NCBI RefSeq assembly: GCF_002917105.1
Contig: NZ_PQFZ01000010.1
Coordinates: 124,001-188,000, forward strand
Source of the DNA: Allobosea psychrotolerans
GTDB taxonomy: Bacteria; Pseudomonadota; Alphaproteobacteria; Rhizobiales; Beijerinckiaceae
DNA length: 64,000 bases
Direction: 5' to 3'
Under the pieces are notes generated by a model that made no database searches, was not told where the DNA came from, and saw only the letters and a program-made list of their open reading frames with translations. The position numbers were made by a program, and so were the translations under genes. Of the stretch, positions 25,940-38,218 are shown in pieces. Position 1 is the first letter of the stretch, and each line of letters starts with the position of its first letter.

Positions 25940-28900
25940 ATGGCCACCGTCGCCCCGCGTTTCGTCGAAGCGCCAGCCCTGTCCGCTTTCCGCGTTCCCT
26001 ATGCGGAAGACGATGGCGCGATCGCCGCGACGCTGCTGGCCGGGGCGCGGCGCGAACCCGCCGCCAAGGCGCGCATCGACGCCCGCGCCACCGAACTGAT
26101 CGAGGCGATCCGCACCCGCAAGGTCGGGCTGGGCGGCATCGAGGAGTTGCTGCGCGAATATTCGCTTTCGACCAAGGAGGGGCTGGCCCTGATGGTGCTG
26201 GCCGAGGCGCTGCTGCGCGTGCCCGACGCGGCGACCGCCGACCGGCTGATCGAGGACAAGCTCGGCCAGGGCGACTTCGCCCATCACGAGTCGAAATCGG
26301 ACGCCTTCCTGGTCTCGGCTTCGGCCTGGGCGCTCGGCATCACCGCACGCGTCATCCAGCCCGGTGAAACGCCCACCGGCATCATCGGCAGCCTCGCCAA
26401 GCGCCTCGGCGTGCCGACCGTGCGCACCGCGACGCGCCAGGCCATGCGCGTGATGGGCAATCATTTCGTGCTCGGCCAGACCATCGAGGAGGCGCTGAAG
26501 CGCGCCGGTTCGAAGACTGGCAAGCTCTATCGCTATTCCTTCGACATGCTGGGCGAAGGCGCGCGCACGCAAGCCGACGCCGACCGCTATCTCGCCTCCT
26601 ACAGCGCCGCGATCGACGCCATCGGCCGCTCGGCCGGCAATGAGCCGCTGCCGAACCGGCCGGGCATCTCGGTCAAGCTCTCGGCCCTGCATCCGCGCTA
26701 TGACGCGACCAATCGCGAGCGCGTGCTGGCCGAACTGACGCCCAAGGTCATCAAGCTCGCGCAGCAGGCCAAATCCTACGATCTCAACTTCACCATCGAC
26801 GCGGAGGAGGCCGACCGGCTCGAACTCTCGCTCGACGTCATCGACGCCGTGGTGGCCGATGCCTCGCTCGCCGGCTGGGACGGCTTCGGCCTCGCCATCC
26901 AAGCCTATCAGAAGCGTGCCTCGGCCGTGATCGACCATGTCGCGGCGCTGGCCGAGGCCCATGGCCGTCGCATGATGGTGCGCCTCGTCAAGGGCGCCTA
27001 TTGGGACACCGAGTTGAAGCGCGCCCAGGAGCGCGGTCTGCCCGACTATCCCGTCTTCACCCGCAAGGCGATGACCGATCTGAATTACGAGGCCTGCGCC
27101 GCGCAATTGCTGCGTCTGCGGCCGCGCATCATCCCGCAATTCGCGACGCATAACGCGCTGACGGTTGCAAGCGTCGCCGAGATGGCGGGCAATGCCGAGA
27201 ATTTCGAGTTCCAGCGCCTGCACGGCATGGGCGAGGTGCTCTATGAGAAGCTGCTGGCGGACAAGGCGGGCTATGCCTGCCGCACCTACGCGCCGGTCGG
27301 CGGCCATCAGGATCTGCTCGCCTATCTCGTGCGCCGCCTGCTCGAAAACGGGGCCAACTCCTCCTTCGTCAGCATCTCCGGCGATCCCGACGTGCCTGTC
27401 GCGCAACTGCTGGTGCCGCCCGCCGACCTGATCGGCAATGCGGGCGCCGCCCGGCATCGCCGCATCCCATTGCCGGCCGACCTCTACGGCCCGTCGCGGA
27501 AAAACTCGGCCGGCGTCGAGCTCGGCCATGCCGAGAGCCTGGACGCCCTGCTGGCCGAGATCGCGGCAGCCACCGCCAAGCCGTTCCCGGACGCCAGCCC
27601 GATCATCGACGGCAAGGCAGCGGGCGGCACGCCCCGCCCGGTGCTCTCGCCGATCGACGGCAAGGCGATCGGCACTGTCGCGGAAGCCGACGCCGCCTTG
27701 GCCGGTCGCGCCATGCTCGCCGCCAAGGCCGGCTTCGACGAGTGGAACCGCACGCCCGCCCGCACACGCGCCGCGGCTTTGCGCAAGGCCGCCGACCTGA
27801 TGGAGGCAAAGCGCGGCCTGCTGCTCGCCTTGCTCCAGGCCGAGGCGGGCAAGACGCTCGACGACGCCATCTCCGAGGTCCGCGAGGCCGTCGATTTCTG
27901 CCGTTATTATGCAGCCGAGGCCGAGGCTAAATTCGCGGCACCTATCATCCTCCCCGGCCCGACCGGCGAGGAAAACCGCCTGATCCTGCGCGGGCGCGGT
28001 CCGTTCCTCTGCATCGCGCCGTGGAACTTCCCGCTCGCCATCTTCGCCGGGCAAGTCGCGGCGGCGCTCGTCGCCGGCAACAGCGTCGTCGCCAAGCCGG
28101 CCCCGCAGACGCCGCTGATCGCCGCTGTGACCGTGCGCCTGCTGCACGAGGCCGGCGTGCCTGTTTCGGCCTTGCACCTGACCCCTGGCGACGGCGCGCT
28201 CGGCGCGGCGCTGGTCGCGCATCCCGCTGTCGCCGGCGTCGCCTTTACCGGCTCGACCGCCACCGCCCGCGCCATCAACCGCGCTCTCGCCGCCAAGGAC
28301 GGGCCGATCGTCCCGCTCATCGCCGAGACCGGCGGCCTGAACGCCATGATCGTCGACGCGACGGCGCTGTCCGAGCAGGTTGCCGACGACGTCGTGATGT
28401 CGGCCTTCCGCTCCGCCGGCCAGCGCTGCTCGGCCCTGCGCCTGCTCGTGGTGCAGGAGGACGTCGCCGACAAGATGGTCGAGATGATCACCGGCGCCGG
28501 CAGCGAATTGAAGCTCGGCGATCCGCGCCGGATCGAGACCCATATCGGCCCGGTCATCGACGCCGCCGCCAAGCAGCGGCTGGACAGCCATGTCGAGGCG
28601 ATGCGCAAGCTCGGCCGCATCGTCTGGGCCGGCGAAACGCCAGCGCTGGGCGGCACCTTCGTGGCTCCCCATGTCGTCGCGCTGAACAGCATCGCGGAGC
28701 TCGATCGCGAACATTTCGGCCCGATCCTGCATGTCGTGCGCTGGAAATCGGGTCAGCTCGACAAGGTCATCGAAGCGATCGAGGCGACCGGCTACGGCCT
28801 GACGCTGGGCGTGCATTCGCGCATCGAGACCACGGTCGAGGAGGTCGTCAGCCGCCTCTCGACCGGCAACATCTATGTCAACCGCAACATCATCGGCGCG

Positions 28901-29059
28901 GTCGTCGGCGTGCAGCCCTTCGGCGGTCATGGCCTCTCCGGCACCGGCCCCAAGGCCGGCGGCCCGCACTACCTGATGCGCTTTGCCTCCGAGCAGACCG
29001 TGACGGTGAACACGGCCGCCGCCGGCGGCAATGCCAGCTTGATCGCCATGGGGGAATGA
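25940..29059 (+). CDS. putA: Bifunctional proline dehydrogenase / glutamate-semialdehyde dehydrogenase
   Basis: This 1039-residue enzyme oxidises proline to glutamate in two steps. The N-terminal FAD-dependent proline dehydrogenase barrel (about residues 80-470) contains VRLVKGAYWD and YAPVGGHQDLLAYLVRRLLENG. The C-terminal aldehyde dehydrogenase has Glu796 (AETGG) and catalytic Cys830 (SAGQRCSALRLL). It is shorter than E. coli PutA and lacks the N-terminal ribbon-helix-helix repressor domain, so regulation must come from another protein, probably the divergent Lrp-type gene. ATG 25940 is supported by GGAG seven bases upstream. Substrate channelling between the two sites is known for the family. 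Confidence 0.96.
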   Translation: MATVAPRFVEAPALSAFRVPYAEDDGAIAATLLAGARREPAAKARIDARATELIEAIRTRKVGLGGIEELLREYSLSTKEGLALMVLAEALLRVPDAATADRLIEDKLGQGDFAHHESKSDAFLVSASAWALGITARVIQPGETPTGIIGSLAKRLGVPTVRTATRQAMRVMGNHFVLGQTIEEALKRAGSKTGKLYRYSFDMLGEGARTQADADRYLASYSAAIDAIGRSAGNEPLPNRPGISVKLSALHPRYDATNRERVLAELTPKVIKLAQQAKSYDLNFTIDAEEADRLELSLDVIDAVVADASLAGWDGFGLAIQAYQKRASAVIDHVAALAEAHGRRMMVRLVKGAYWDTELKRAQERGLPDYPVFTRKAMTDLNYEACAAQLLRLRPRIIPQFATHNALTVASVAEMAGNAENFEFQRLHGMGEVLYEKLLADKAGYACRTYAPVGGHQDLLAYLVRRLLENGANSSFVSISGDPDVPVAQLLVPPADLIGNAGAARHRRIPLPADLYGPSRKNSAGVELGHAESLDALLAEIAAATAKPFPDASPIIDGKAAGGTPRPVLSPIDGKAIGTVAEADAALAGRAMLAAKAGFDEWNRTPARTRAAALRKAADLMEAKRGLLLALLQAEAGKTLDDAISEVREAVDFCRYYAAEAEAKFAAPIILPGPTGEENRLILRGRGPFLCIAPWNFPLAIFAGQVAAALVAGNSVVAKPAPQTPLIAAVTVRLLHEAGVPVSALHLTPGDGALGAALVAHPAVAGVAFTGSTATARAINRALAAKDGPIVPLIAETGGLNAMIVDATALSEQVADDVVMSAFRSAGQRCSALRLLVVQEDVADKMVEMITGAGSELKLGDPRRIETHIGPVIDAAAKQRLDSHVEAMRKLGRIVWAGETPALGGTFVAPHVVALNSIAELDREHFGPILHVVRWKSGQLDKVIEAIEATGYGLTLGVHSRIETTVEEVVSRLSTGNIYVNRNIIGAVVGVQPFGGHGLSGTGPKAGGPHYLMRFASEQTVTVNTAAAGGNASLIAMGE

Positions 29060-29061
29060 TC

Positions 29062-29082
29062 GGAGGGGCCACAGGCCCCTCC
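29062..29082 (+). terminator. Hairpin after putA
   Basis: GGAGGGGCC (29062-29070) and GGCCCCTCC (29074-29082) form a perfect 9-bp stem with a 3-nt loop, starting two bases after the putA stop codon. No clear T-run follows, so it may terminate weakly or stabilise the 3' end. Confidence 0.6.
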
Positions 29083-29083
29083 A

Positions 29084-29150
29084 GAGCGTTTTCGAGCGAA
29101 GTGGACATCCGTTCCCCCTCGATAAACGCAAAGCGTTTGCGCGGAGAAAA
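29084..29150. repeat. Family A repeat, copy 3 (diverged)
   Basis: AGAGCGTTTTCGAGCGAAGTGG matches the left half of the copies at 6290 and 15857. The right half differs (GATAAACGCAAAGCGTTTGCGCGGAGAAAA) and contains its own short inverted repeat AAACGC-AAA-GCGTTT. Confidence 0.6.
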
Positions 29151-29212
29151 CCCGATGGAACAAGGCGCAAGAGCATGTCCGCGCTTCGGAGAAGCGCAGA
29201 CATGCCCTTGCA

Positions 29213-30313
29213 TCACACCGCGCGGTAGCGCGACAGCCAGTGGGCGTAGGGTGCCGGCAGCGTCTTCCAGGCCGCGTCCTCGATGCCCAGCGCCTTCGCC
29301 GCCGCATAGGGCCAGTGCGGGTCGGCCAGCAGCGGCCGGCCGAGCGTGACGAGATCGACCTTGCCTTCGCGCACCAGCGCATCGGCCTGCTCGGGCTGGC
29401 TGATGTACCAGCTCGTCGAGGCCGGCAGGCCGCTCTCGCGCCGCACGCGCTCGGCAACGGGCGCCAGGAAGGCCGGCCCCCACGGAATCTTGGCCTCGTT
29501 GGTCGAGAAGCCGAGGCTGACATCGATGAAGTCGAGCCCCTCGGCCTTGAGGCGCTTCACCAGTTCGATCGCCTCGGCCAGCGTCTCCTCGTCCTGCCCG
29601 TCATATTCGATGACGCCGAGCCGGGCCGAAAGCGGGCGATCCTCCGGCCAGACCTTGCGGACCGCCACGAGCGTCTCGATCAGGAAGCGGGCGCGGTTCT
29701 CGAAGCTGCCGCCATAGGCGTCGTCGCGCTTGTTGGCGTGGCGCGACAGGAAGCTCTGCGCCAGATAGCCATGGGCGAAATGCAGTTTCAGCCACTGCAT
29801 GCCGATATCGCGAGCCCGCTCCGCCGCCGCGACGAAGTCGCCGCGCACGCGCTCGATTTCGGCCAGCGTCATGGACCGCGGCACACGCCAGAGGCCGCCG
29901 CCCTGAGCCACCGCGGACGGCGCGATCGTCTCCCAGCCGCGCGGATCGCCTACCGCGATATGGTCGTCGCCTTCCCAGGGAAGGTTGGCGCTCGCCTTGC
30001 GGCCGGCATGGCCGATCTGGATGCCGGCGACCGCACCGGCCTTGCGCATCTCGGCGACGATCGGCGCTAGCGCCTCGGCCTGCGCGTCATTCCACAATCC
30101 GAGGCAGGCGGGCGTGATCCGCCCTTCGGGAGAGACGCCCGTCGCCTCGATGACGACGAGGCCGGCACCGCCCCGCGCCAGCCCGGCGAGATGGGCGCTG
30201 TGCCATTCGTTGGCGACGCCGTCCTGCGCCGAATACTGGCACATCGGCGAGGTCACGATGCGGTTGCGCAGCGTGACGTTCTTGAGGCTGAAGGGGTCGA
30301 AAAGACCGGGCAT
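29213..30313 (-). CDS. Old yellow enzyme family NADH:flavin oxidoreductase, YqjM-like
   Basis: This 366-residue FMN barrel protein belongs to the thermophilic-like (YqjM) branch, recognised by SPMCQYSA (22-29) with the flavin-tuning Cys25 and Tyr27. Substrate-anchoring His178 and His181 (HFAHGY) and the following FLSRHANKRDDAYGGSFENRARF complete the site. It probably reduces alpha,beta-unsaturated carbonyls using NADPH. ATG 30313 has GGAG seven bases upstream. It is divergent from an ArsR-type repressor gene with an inverted repeat in between, so it may be induced by electrophiles through that repressor. Confidence 0.9.
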   Translation of the reverse strand: MPGLFDPFSLKNVTLRNRIVTSPMCQYSAQDGVANEWHSAHLAGLARGGAGLVVIEATGVSPEGRITPACLGLWNDAQAEALAPIVAEMRKAGAVAGIQIGHAGRKASANLPWEGDDHIAVGDPRGWETIAPSAVAQGGGLWRVPRSMTLAEIERVRGDFVAAAERARDIGMQWLKLHFAHGYLAQSFLSRHANKRDDAYGGSFENRARFLIETLVAVRKVWPEDRPLSARLGVIEYDGQDEETLAEAIELVKRLKAEGLDFIDVSLGFSTNEAKIPWGPAFLAPVAERVRRESGLPASTSWYISQPEQADALVREGKVDLVTLGRPLLADPHWPYAAAKALGIEDAAWKTLPAPYAHWLSRYRAV

Positions 30314-30351
30314 TGAGCGGCTCCGCGCTAAAGGGATTCTATTATTCGATA

Positions 30352-30370
30352 GTTCGATATTTTTCGAACT
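30352..30370. promoter_or_regulatory. Inverted-repeat operator candidate between the reductase and ArsR genes
   Basis: AGTTCGA (30352-30358) and TCGAACT (30364-30370) are perfect 7-bp arms around TATTT. A further TTCGATA copy lies just left. The AT-rich gap of 93 bp between divergent genes is the natural binding place for the ArsR protein. Confidence 0.55.
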
Positions 30371-30406
30371 TTGGCAATATCAAAACACTGTGATAGGCTC
30401 TTCGCC

Positions 30407-30712
30407 ATGCGACATGCCCGCCTGCCTGCTTCCGAAGAGATCGCGATCGAGGACGTCTTTCACGCGCTGAGCGATCCGTTTCGGCTGGAGATTGTCCGCA
30501 GGCTGGCAGTCGAAGGCGAGGCGAGCTGCCAGGCGCTCGAAGGCGACCGTCCGAAATCCAGCGTCTCCCATCACTTCCGCGTCCTGCGCGAGGCCGGGCT
30601 GATCCGGACACGCAATGAAGGCGCGACACGGATGAACGCATTGCGTCGGGAGGACATCGACCGCCGTTTCCCAGGGCTGCTGTCCTGTGTTCTCTCGGCC
30701 CGCAACTCCTGA
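30407..30712 (+). CDS. ArsR-type winged-helix transcriptional regulator
   Basis: This 101-residue protein has the ArsR HTH: VFHALSDPFRLEIVRRLA, then SVSHHFRVLREAGLIRTRNEG with the recognition helix at about residues 55-70. No metal-binding CxC is present in the recognition helix, so it is unlikely to sense arsenite through the classical site. The start ATG 30407 fits the family better than the upstream TTG 30371, which overlaps the operator. It most likely represses the divergent old yellow enzyme gene and itself; this comes from context. Confidence 0.85.
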   Translation: MRHARLPASEEIAIEDVFHALSDPFRLEIVRRLAVEGEASCQALEGDRPKSSVSHHFRVLREAGLIRTRNEGATRMNALRREDIDRRFPGLLSCVLSARNS

Positions 30713-30763
30713 GGTTCGCGCCCGCCCGTTTCGTTCGCAGACACGGTGTCCTAAGCTCACCGG

Positions 30764-31294
30764 ATGGATCTCCCTTACCGCCCCAATGTCGGCATCGCCC
30801 TGTTCAATGCCGACGGGCTGGTTTTCGCCGGCCGCTCGCGCAGCGCCGGCCCCGAAATCGTGCAGCCCGGCTTCGACTGGCAGATGCCGCAAGGCGGCAT
30901 CGATCCCGACGAGGACATCATCGCGGCAGCGCGCCGCGAGCTCGCTGAGGAGACAGGCGTGACGAGCACCACGGTCCTTGCGGTGACCGAGGATTGGTGG
31001 ACCTACGACTTCCCGCCCTATCACGGCCCGGCCCATAAGCTCTGCGCCTTCCGGGGCCAGCGGCAGCGCTGGGTCGCCTTCCGCCTCAAAGGGCCGGACA
31101 GCGAGATCGACATCACGCGCCCCAATGGCGACGAACCGGCCGAGTTCAGCGAGTGGGCCTGGCTGCCGCTAACCGAGATGCCGCGGCGCATCGTGCCGTT
31201 CAAGCGCCCGGTCTATGAGCGGGTCGTGCAGGCCTTCTCGCGCTTCGCGACGCCCCATCATTTTGCCACGCCAGGTGTCCCGACATCACTCTGA
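30764..31294 (+). CDS. rppH: RNA pyrophosphohydrolase (Nudix)
   Basis: This 176-residue protein has RPNVGIALFNADGLVF at the start and a full Nudix box (G44, E50, R58-E59, E62-E63, G65). The motif LCAFRGQRQRWVAFRLKG is characteristic of RppH. The enzyme removes pyrophosphate from the 5' end of mRNAs and so triggers their decay. In most related genomes it sits near the F1 ATP synthase genes, as it does here, just beyond the VOC gene. Confidence 0.92.
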   Translation: MDLPYRPNVGIALFNADGLVFAGRSRSAGPEIVQPGFDWQMPQGGIDPDEDIIAAARRELAEETGVTSTTVLAVTEDWWTYDFPPYHGPAHKLCAFRGQRQRWVAFRLKGPDSEIDITRPNGDEPAEFSEWAWLPLTEMPRRIVPFKRPVYERVVQAFSRFATPHHFATPGVPTSL

Positions 31295-31311
31295 CCGCCC
31301 AGGAGACTGCG

Positions 31312-31695
31312 ATGAGCCCGATCAGCTTCGACCATTGCGTCATTCACGTCTCGGACTGGGAGCGTTCGAATGCCTTTTACCGCGACGTCATCGGAGCCGA
31401 GATTCTGCGCAACGGCGCGGGCTTCGTCTATCGCATCGGCGCAGCGCAATTGAACTGCCATGGGCCGGGCCTGAACCCGACCCCGGTCGCGCGCCTGCCC
31501 GTGCCGCCCGGCGGCAGCGATCTCTGCTTCACCTGGGCTGGGCCGATCACCGACGCCATCGCGCATCTGGAGACACGGAAGGTCGCGATCGAACTCGGCC
31601 CGGTTCCGCGCTTCGGCCGTGGCGGCCCGGGAACCAGCGTCTATTTCCGCGATCCCGACGGCTCGCTGCTGGAGTTCATCAGCTACTCCGCATGA
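31312..31695 (+). CDS. VOC (glyoxalase/dioxygenase fold) family protein
   Basis: This 127-residue protein has the paired beta-alpha-beta-beta-beta modules of the VOC superfamily. ISFDHCVIHVSDWERSNAFYRDVIGAE gives the first metal ligand His near residue 7, and YFRDPDGSLLEFISY gives the C-terminal Glu near 121. Metal-dependent lyase, dioxygenase or resistance functions are all possible. It starts 17 bp after rppH and is probably in the same transcript. It ends at a strong terminator. Confidence 0.85.
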   Translation: MSPISFDHCVIHVSDWERSNAFYRDVIGAEILRNGAGFVYRIGAAQLNCHGPGLNPTPVARLPVPPGGSDLCFTWAGPITDAIAHLETRKVAIELGPVPRFGRGGPGTSVYFRDPDGSLLEFISYSA

Positions 31696-31696
31696 A

Positions 31697-31718
31697 AAAG
31701 GCCGCTAGCGCGGCCTTT
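31697..31718. terminator. Bidirectional rho-independent terminator
   Basis: AAAGGCCGC (31697-31705) and GCGGCCTTT (31710-31718) form a perfect 9-bp stem with loop TAGC. The A-run upstream and T-run downstream allow termination in both directions, serving the VOC gene and the convergent atpC. Confidence 0.85.
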
Positions 31719-31746
31719 CGACAGCCTCTGAGGTAAAGGCTGACGC

Positions 31747-32160
31747 CTACGCCGCCTTACGCTGCTCGAAGACGTGCTTGAACTCGCGGAGCTGGACGAG
31801 CGTGTCGTGCAGGCGCTTCTTCTCGTCGTCGTTATGCGAGCCGGTATACTTCATCTCGGCCGTCAGGATTTCCTGATCGAGGACGGCCGAATCGACGTCC
31901 TCGATGAAGCGGCCGTGCTCGGCCAGGATCGTCGTCGCAGCCTGGTTGACCTCGACGAGGCCGCCATTGACGAAGAATTCCTTGCCGTTGCTGTCCGTCG
32001 TCTGGACGAAGACGATACCCGCCTTCAATGTCGCGACCAGCGGCGCATGGCCTGCGAGCACGGTGATCTCGCCCTCGACGGACGGAACGATGACGCTGAC
32101 GACGTCGCCCGAAAACAGGATGCGCTCAGGCGAGACGAGTTCGAACTTGAAGGTTGCCAT
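31747..32160 (-). CDS. atpC: F1F0 ATP synthase epsilon subunit
   Basis: This 137-residue protein is the rotor subunit that couples and regulates the F1 motor. The beta-sandwich N-terminal domain has FKFELVSPERILFSGDV, VIVPSVEGEITVLAGHAPLVATL. A helical C-terminal part follows. It is the last gene of the atpHAGDC operon and is separated from atpD by 106 bp that hold a repeat. The ribosome binding site GGAAGAGAG lies before ATG 32160. Confidence 0.96.
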   Translation of the reverse strand: MATFKFELVSPERILFSGDVVSVIVPSVEGEITVLAGHAPLVATLKAGIVFVQTTDSNGKEFFVNGGLVEVNQAATTILAEHGRFIEDVDSAVLDQEILTAEMKYTGSHNDDEKKRLHDTLVQLREFKHVFEQRKAA

Positions 32161-32175
32161 TGCTACTCTCTTCCG

Positions 32176-32262
32176 GGCTCGTCATGGCCGGGCTTGACCC
32201 GACCATCTCGAAAACCAGTGTGCACTCGTCCAGAGTTTCTCGGGACGAGCCCGAGACTGACG
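32176..32262. repeat. Family F repeat between atpD and atpC
   Basis: GGGCTCGTC ... GGGCTTGACCCGACCATCTCG ... TTTCTCGGGACGAGCCCGAGA forms a hairpin-like inverted repeat and is closely matched at 42361-42440. It sits inside the ATP synthase operon and may modulate atpC expression or mRNA stability. Confidence 0.75.
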
Positions 32263-32266
32263 CCCC

Positions 32267-34697
<2,431 letters not shown>

Positions 34698-34741
34698 CGA
34701 CGATCCTCATATTGGCGAAGCGCTGAGCGCCCCGCGCGGCC

Positions 34742-36270
<1,529 letters not shown>

Positions 36271-36271
<1 letters not shown>

Positions 36272-36843
36272 CAGCCGACCTCTTTCATGGCAAGACGAAT
36301 TGAATTGAGTTTGGTTTTCAGCGAGGCGTCGACCATGCGGGAGCCCATCTTGACGATGAGCCCGCCGATCAGCGTCGGATCGATCTTGATCGCGACATCG
36401 ACATCCTTGCCGGCGACGCCCTTGAGGGCGGACCGGATTTCCTCGACGCGCTTGGCCGTGGGCTGTTCGGCAACCGTGACCTCGGCGCTGACGATGCCCT
36501 TGGCCTCGGCGACGAGGTTGCGATAGCCCTGGATCATGCCCGGCAGCGTGAACAGGCGGCGCTTGCTGGCGACCAGCCCGATGAAGTTCCCGGCGATGCC
36601 GGAGATGCCCGCCTTGGCGAGGATCGCCTTGATTGCGGCGACCTGGTCCTCGGCCGAGAAGGCCGGGCTCTCGACCAGCCGGCGCAGATCGGCGCTCTCG
36701 GCCAGCATCGCGGTGAAGCTGGAAAGGTCGGCGGAAACGGCGTCGATGGCATTGGCCTCGCTCGCCAGCTCGAAGAGCGCCGTGGCGTAGCGCCCGGCGA
36801 CGCCCGAAACCAGTACTCGATCCTGCGATCCGCCTTCAGCCAC
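36271..36843 (-). CDS. atpH: F1F0 ATP synthase delta subunit (OSCP)
   Basis: This 190-residue stator protein links F1 to the peripheral stalk. It has [13 protein letters not shown] at the start, a helical N-terminal domain and the C-terminal [32 protein letters not shown]. The start is GTG 36843, with GAGAGACG about ten bases upstream. It opens the F1 operon; the F0 genes are not in this window, in line with the split arrangement in this order. Confidence 0.95.
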
Positions 36844-37262
36844 GCGTCACGTCTCTCGTTCAAAGGACCACACCGGCGACCCCCTGCGAGGGCGGAGTGC
36901 ATCGTCCTAGCGCTGCGATGTATCGATCAGGCGAAATGCGCGCTGGCAAGCGCACTTAACACCGAGAATGCGGCGGTGCACTAGCATGCGATCCGGGGGT
37001 GCGCAACCCGAAGAACGCCACAGTTCGGTCTCAATCTGGGGATGGCGCCGGGCGGGCTTTCGCCTCCCCGCGATCAACCATCCGTCGACTCTCCCTCCCG
37101 AATTGGAGCCCGTCACCAAGCGAGAACCGGTTTCCACTTTTCGACGCCATGCTCTAACTTCGCCGGAGGATCGAATGTATCGGCCCTCGACACGGGCTGG
37201 ATCGATCCCGCCCGCCCGATGCCGGCCGAAGCATCGGCTCAAGCCGGGATACGGAGATCGAG
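36844..37262. other. 419-bp divergent intergenic region upstream of atpH
   Basis: It must carry the promoter of the F1 operon, but I cannot pick the -35/-10 boxes with confidence. A diverged family B repeat is at 37107-37154 (minus strand GCATGGCGTCGAAAAGTGG followed by AACCGGTTCTCGC). No gene is seen. Confidence 0.5.
37107..37154 (-). repeat. Short diverged copy of repeat family B
   Basis: On the minus strand AGAGCATGGCGTCGAAAAGT then GGAAACCGGTTCTCGC parallels the start of the full copies at 41489 and 60039. Confidence 0.55.
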
Positions 37263-37703
37263 ATGGCGAGGAACAGGATCGGTCTCGGGCTCGTCACGGG
37301 CCTTCATGTCCTGGTCGGCGCATTTGCCGCAGCCTGGCTGCTCGCGCCGCCACCGGCCTTCGCCCAGGGCGGAGCGGAAATCCGCTACATGCAATTGAGT
37401 GACGAGACCGTCGGCGGCAGGCGGCTCACCTTCCGCGACAAGACCGTGATCTCGCTCTACAAGAACCACGACTACACCATCTCCGGCCCGCTCCATGTCG
37501 GCTTCTATGAATCGGGCGGCAAGAAGCCGACGCGAGGCAAATGGGAGGTCCGCTACGGCAACACCCTCTATGTGACGATGGAGGACGCCTCCTCCCGCGC
37601 CTCGGTCTTCTTCAAGATCGGCCACAAGCTCTATCTGCGCACGGTGACCGGCGGCGTGCCGAACTATGGCGACCTCATCCTCAATATCACGCCGCTAAGA
37701 TAG
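37263..37703 (+). CDS. Hypothetical exported protein
   Basis: This 146-residue protein has a signal peptide (basic MARNR, hydrophobic core 8-28, cleavage near PPAFAQ, about residue 35). The mature part is small and beta-rich (LTFRDKTVISLYKNHDYTISG, KWEVRYGNTLYVTME, KIGHKLYLRTV). No cysteine remains in the mature protein and no catalytic motif is seen. GGAGATCGAG precedes ATG 37263. I do not recognise the family; a periplasmic or surface protein is all that can be said. Confidence 0.7.
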   Translation: MARNRIGLGLVTGLHVLVGAFAAAWLLAPPPAFAQGGAEIRYMQLSDETVGGRRLTFRDKTVISLYKNHDYTISGPLHVGFYESGGKKPTRGKWEVRYGNTLYVTMEDASSRASVFFKIGHKLYLRTVTGGVPNYGDLILNITPLR

Positions 37704-37862
37704 GGGCTGGGCCGCGCCAGGGGGCTCAGCGGATCGCGCCGAGCCCTGACCTGTCTCGGCCGCTCACCCGCCGGGCTCTCATGATTTGAAACAGGCTTGC
37801 CCTCGCTTGACTCAACCTAGGGTAAAGGTAGCGTTCTCTGCGGCATCAGCCGGGGGATTTCG

Positions 37863-38198
37863 ATGATCAAAGCTATTTACGCGCTCATGCTGCTCTTGGC
37901 CGGAGCACAGCTTGCGCAAGCGCAGTTCGTGCAGCCGCGCCTTAACGTCAACGCCGGCAAGGCGACACCCATACGCAGTTTCTTCAACTGTCAAACCGAT
38001 GCCATCCAAGCCGTGTCGGGTACTGCCTCGCATGGCTCGATCAGCACAAGGCAAGTGACGCAGTATCGCTGCGGAAATCGAACGCAGAGGGCCGTGGTCG
38101 CTGATTACACGCGTCATCCAGGCTACAGGGGGCCAGATGAGGCCTTTATTTATTGGGGCGGCAATGCGCAAATTCGGGTGCATTTGAACGTTCAGTAG
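37863..38198 (+). CDS. Small periplasmic hypothetical protein
   Basis: This 111-residue protein has a clear signal peptide (MIKAIYALMLLLAGAQLAQAQ). The mature part has two cysteines (in FFNCQTD and YRCGNR), likely disulfide-linked. The repeated short strands, with VSGTASHGSISTRQ and ADYTRHPGYRGPDEAFIYWGG, suggest a compact beta domain, perhaps Ig-like. No homology recognised. It is alone between another exported protein and priA (opposite strand). Confidence 0.65.
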   Translation: MIKAIYALMLLLAGAQLAQAQFVQPRLNVNAGKATPIRSFFNCQTDAIQAVSGTASHGSISTRQVTQYRCGNRTQRAVVADYTRHPGYRGPDEAFIYWGGNAQIRVHLNVQ

Positions 38199-38218
38199 AC
38201 CGAGTTTGCGGCCTTTCC

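Noticed and set aside
25904..29203. Very long open frame opposite putA
   Set aside because: It is a mirror of the high-GC putA reading frame and has His/Arg/Gly/Ala-rich, motif-free composition. PutA itself has complete domains.
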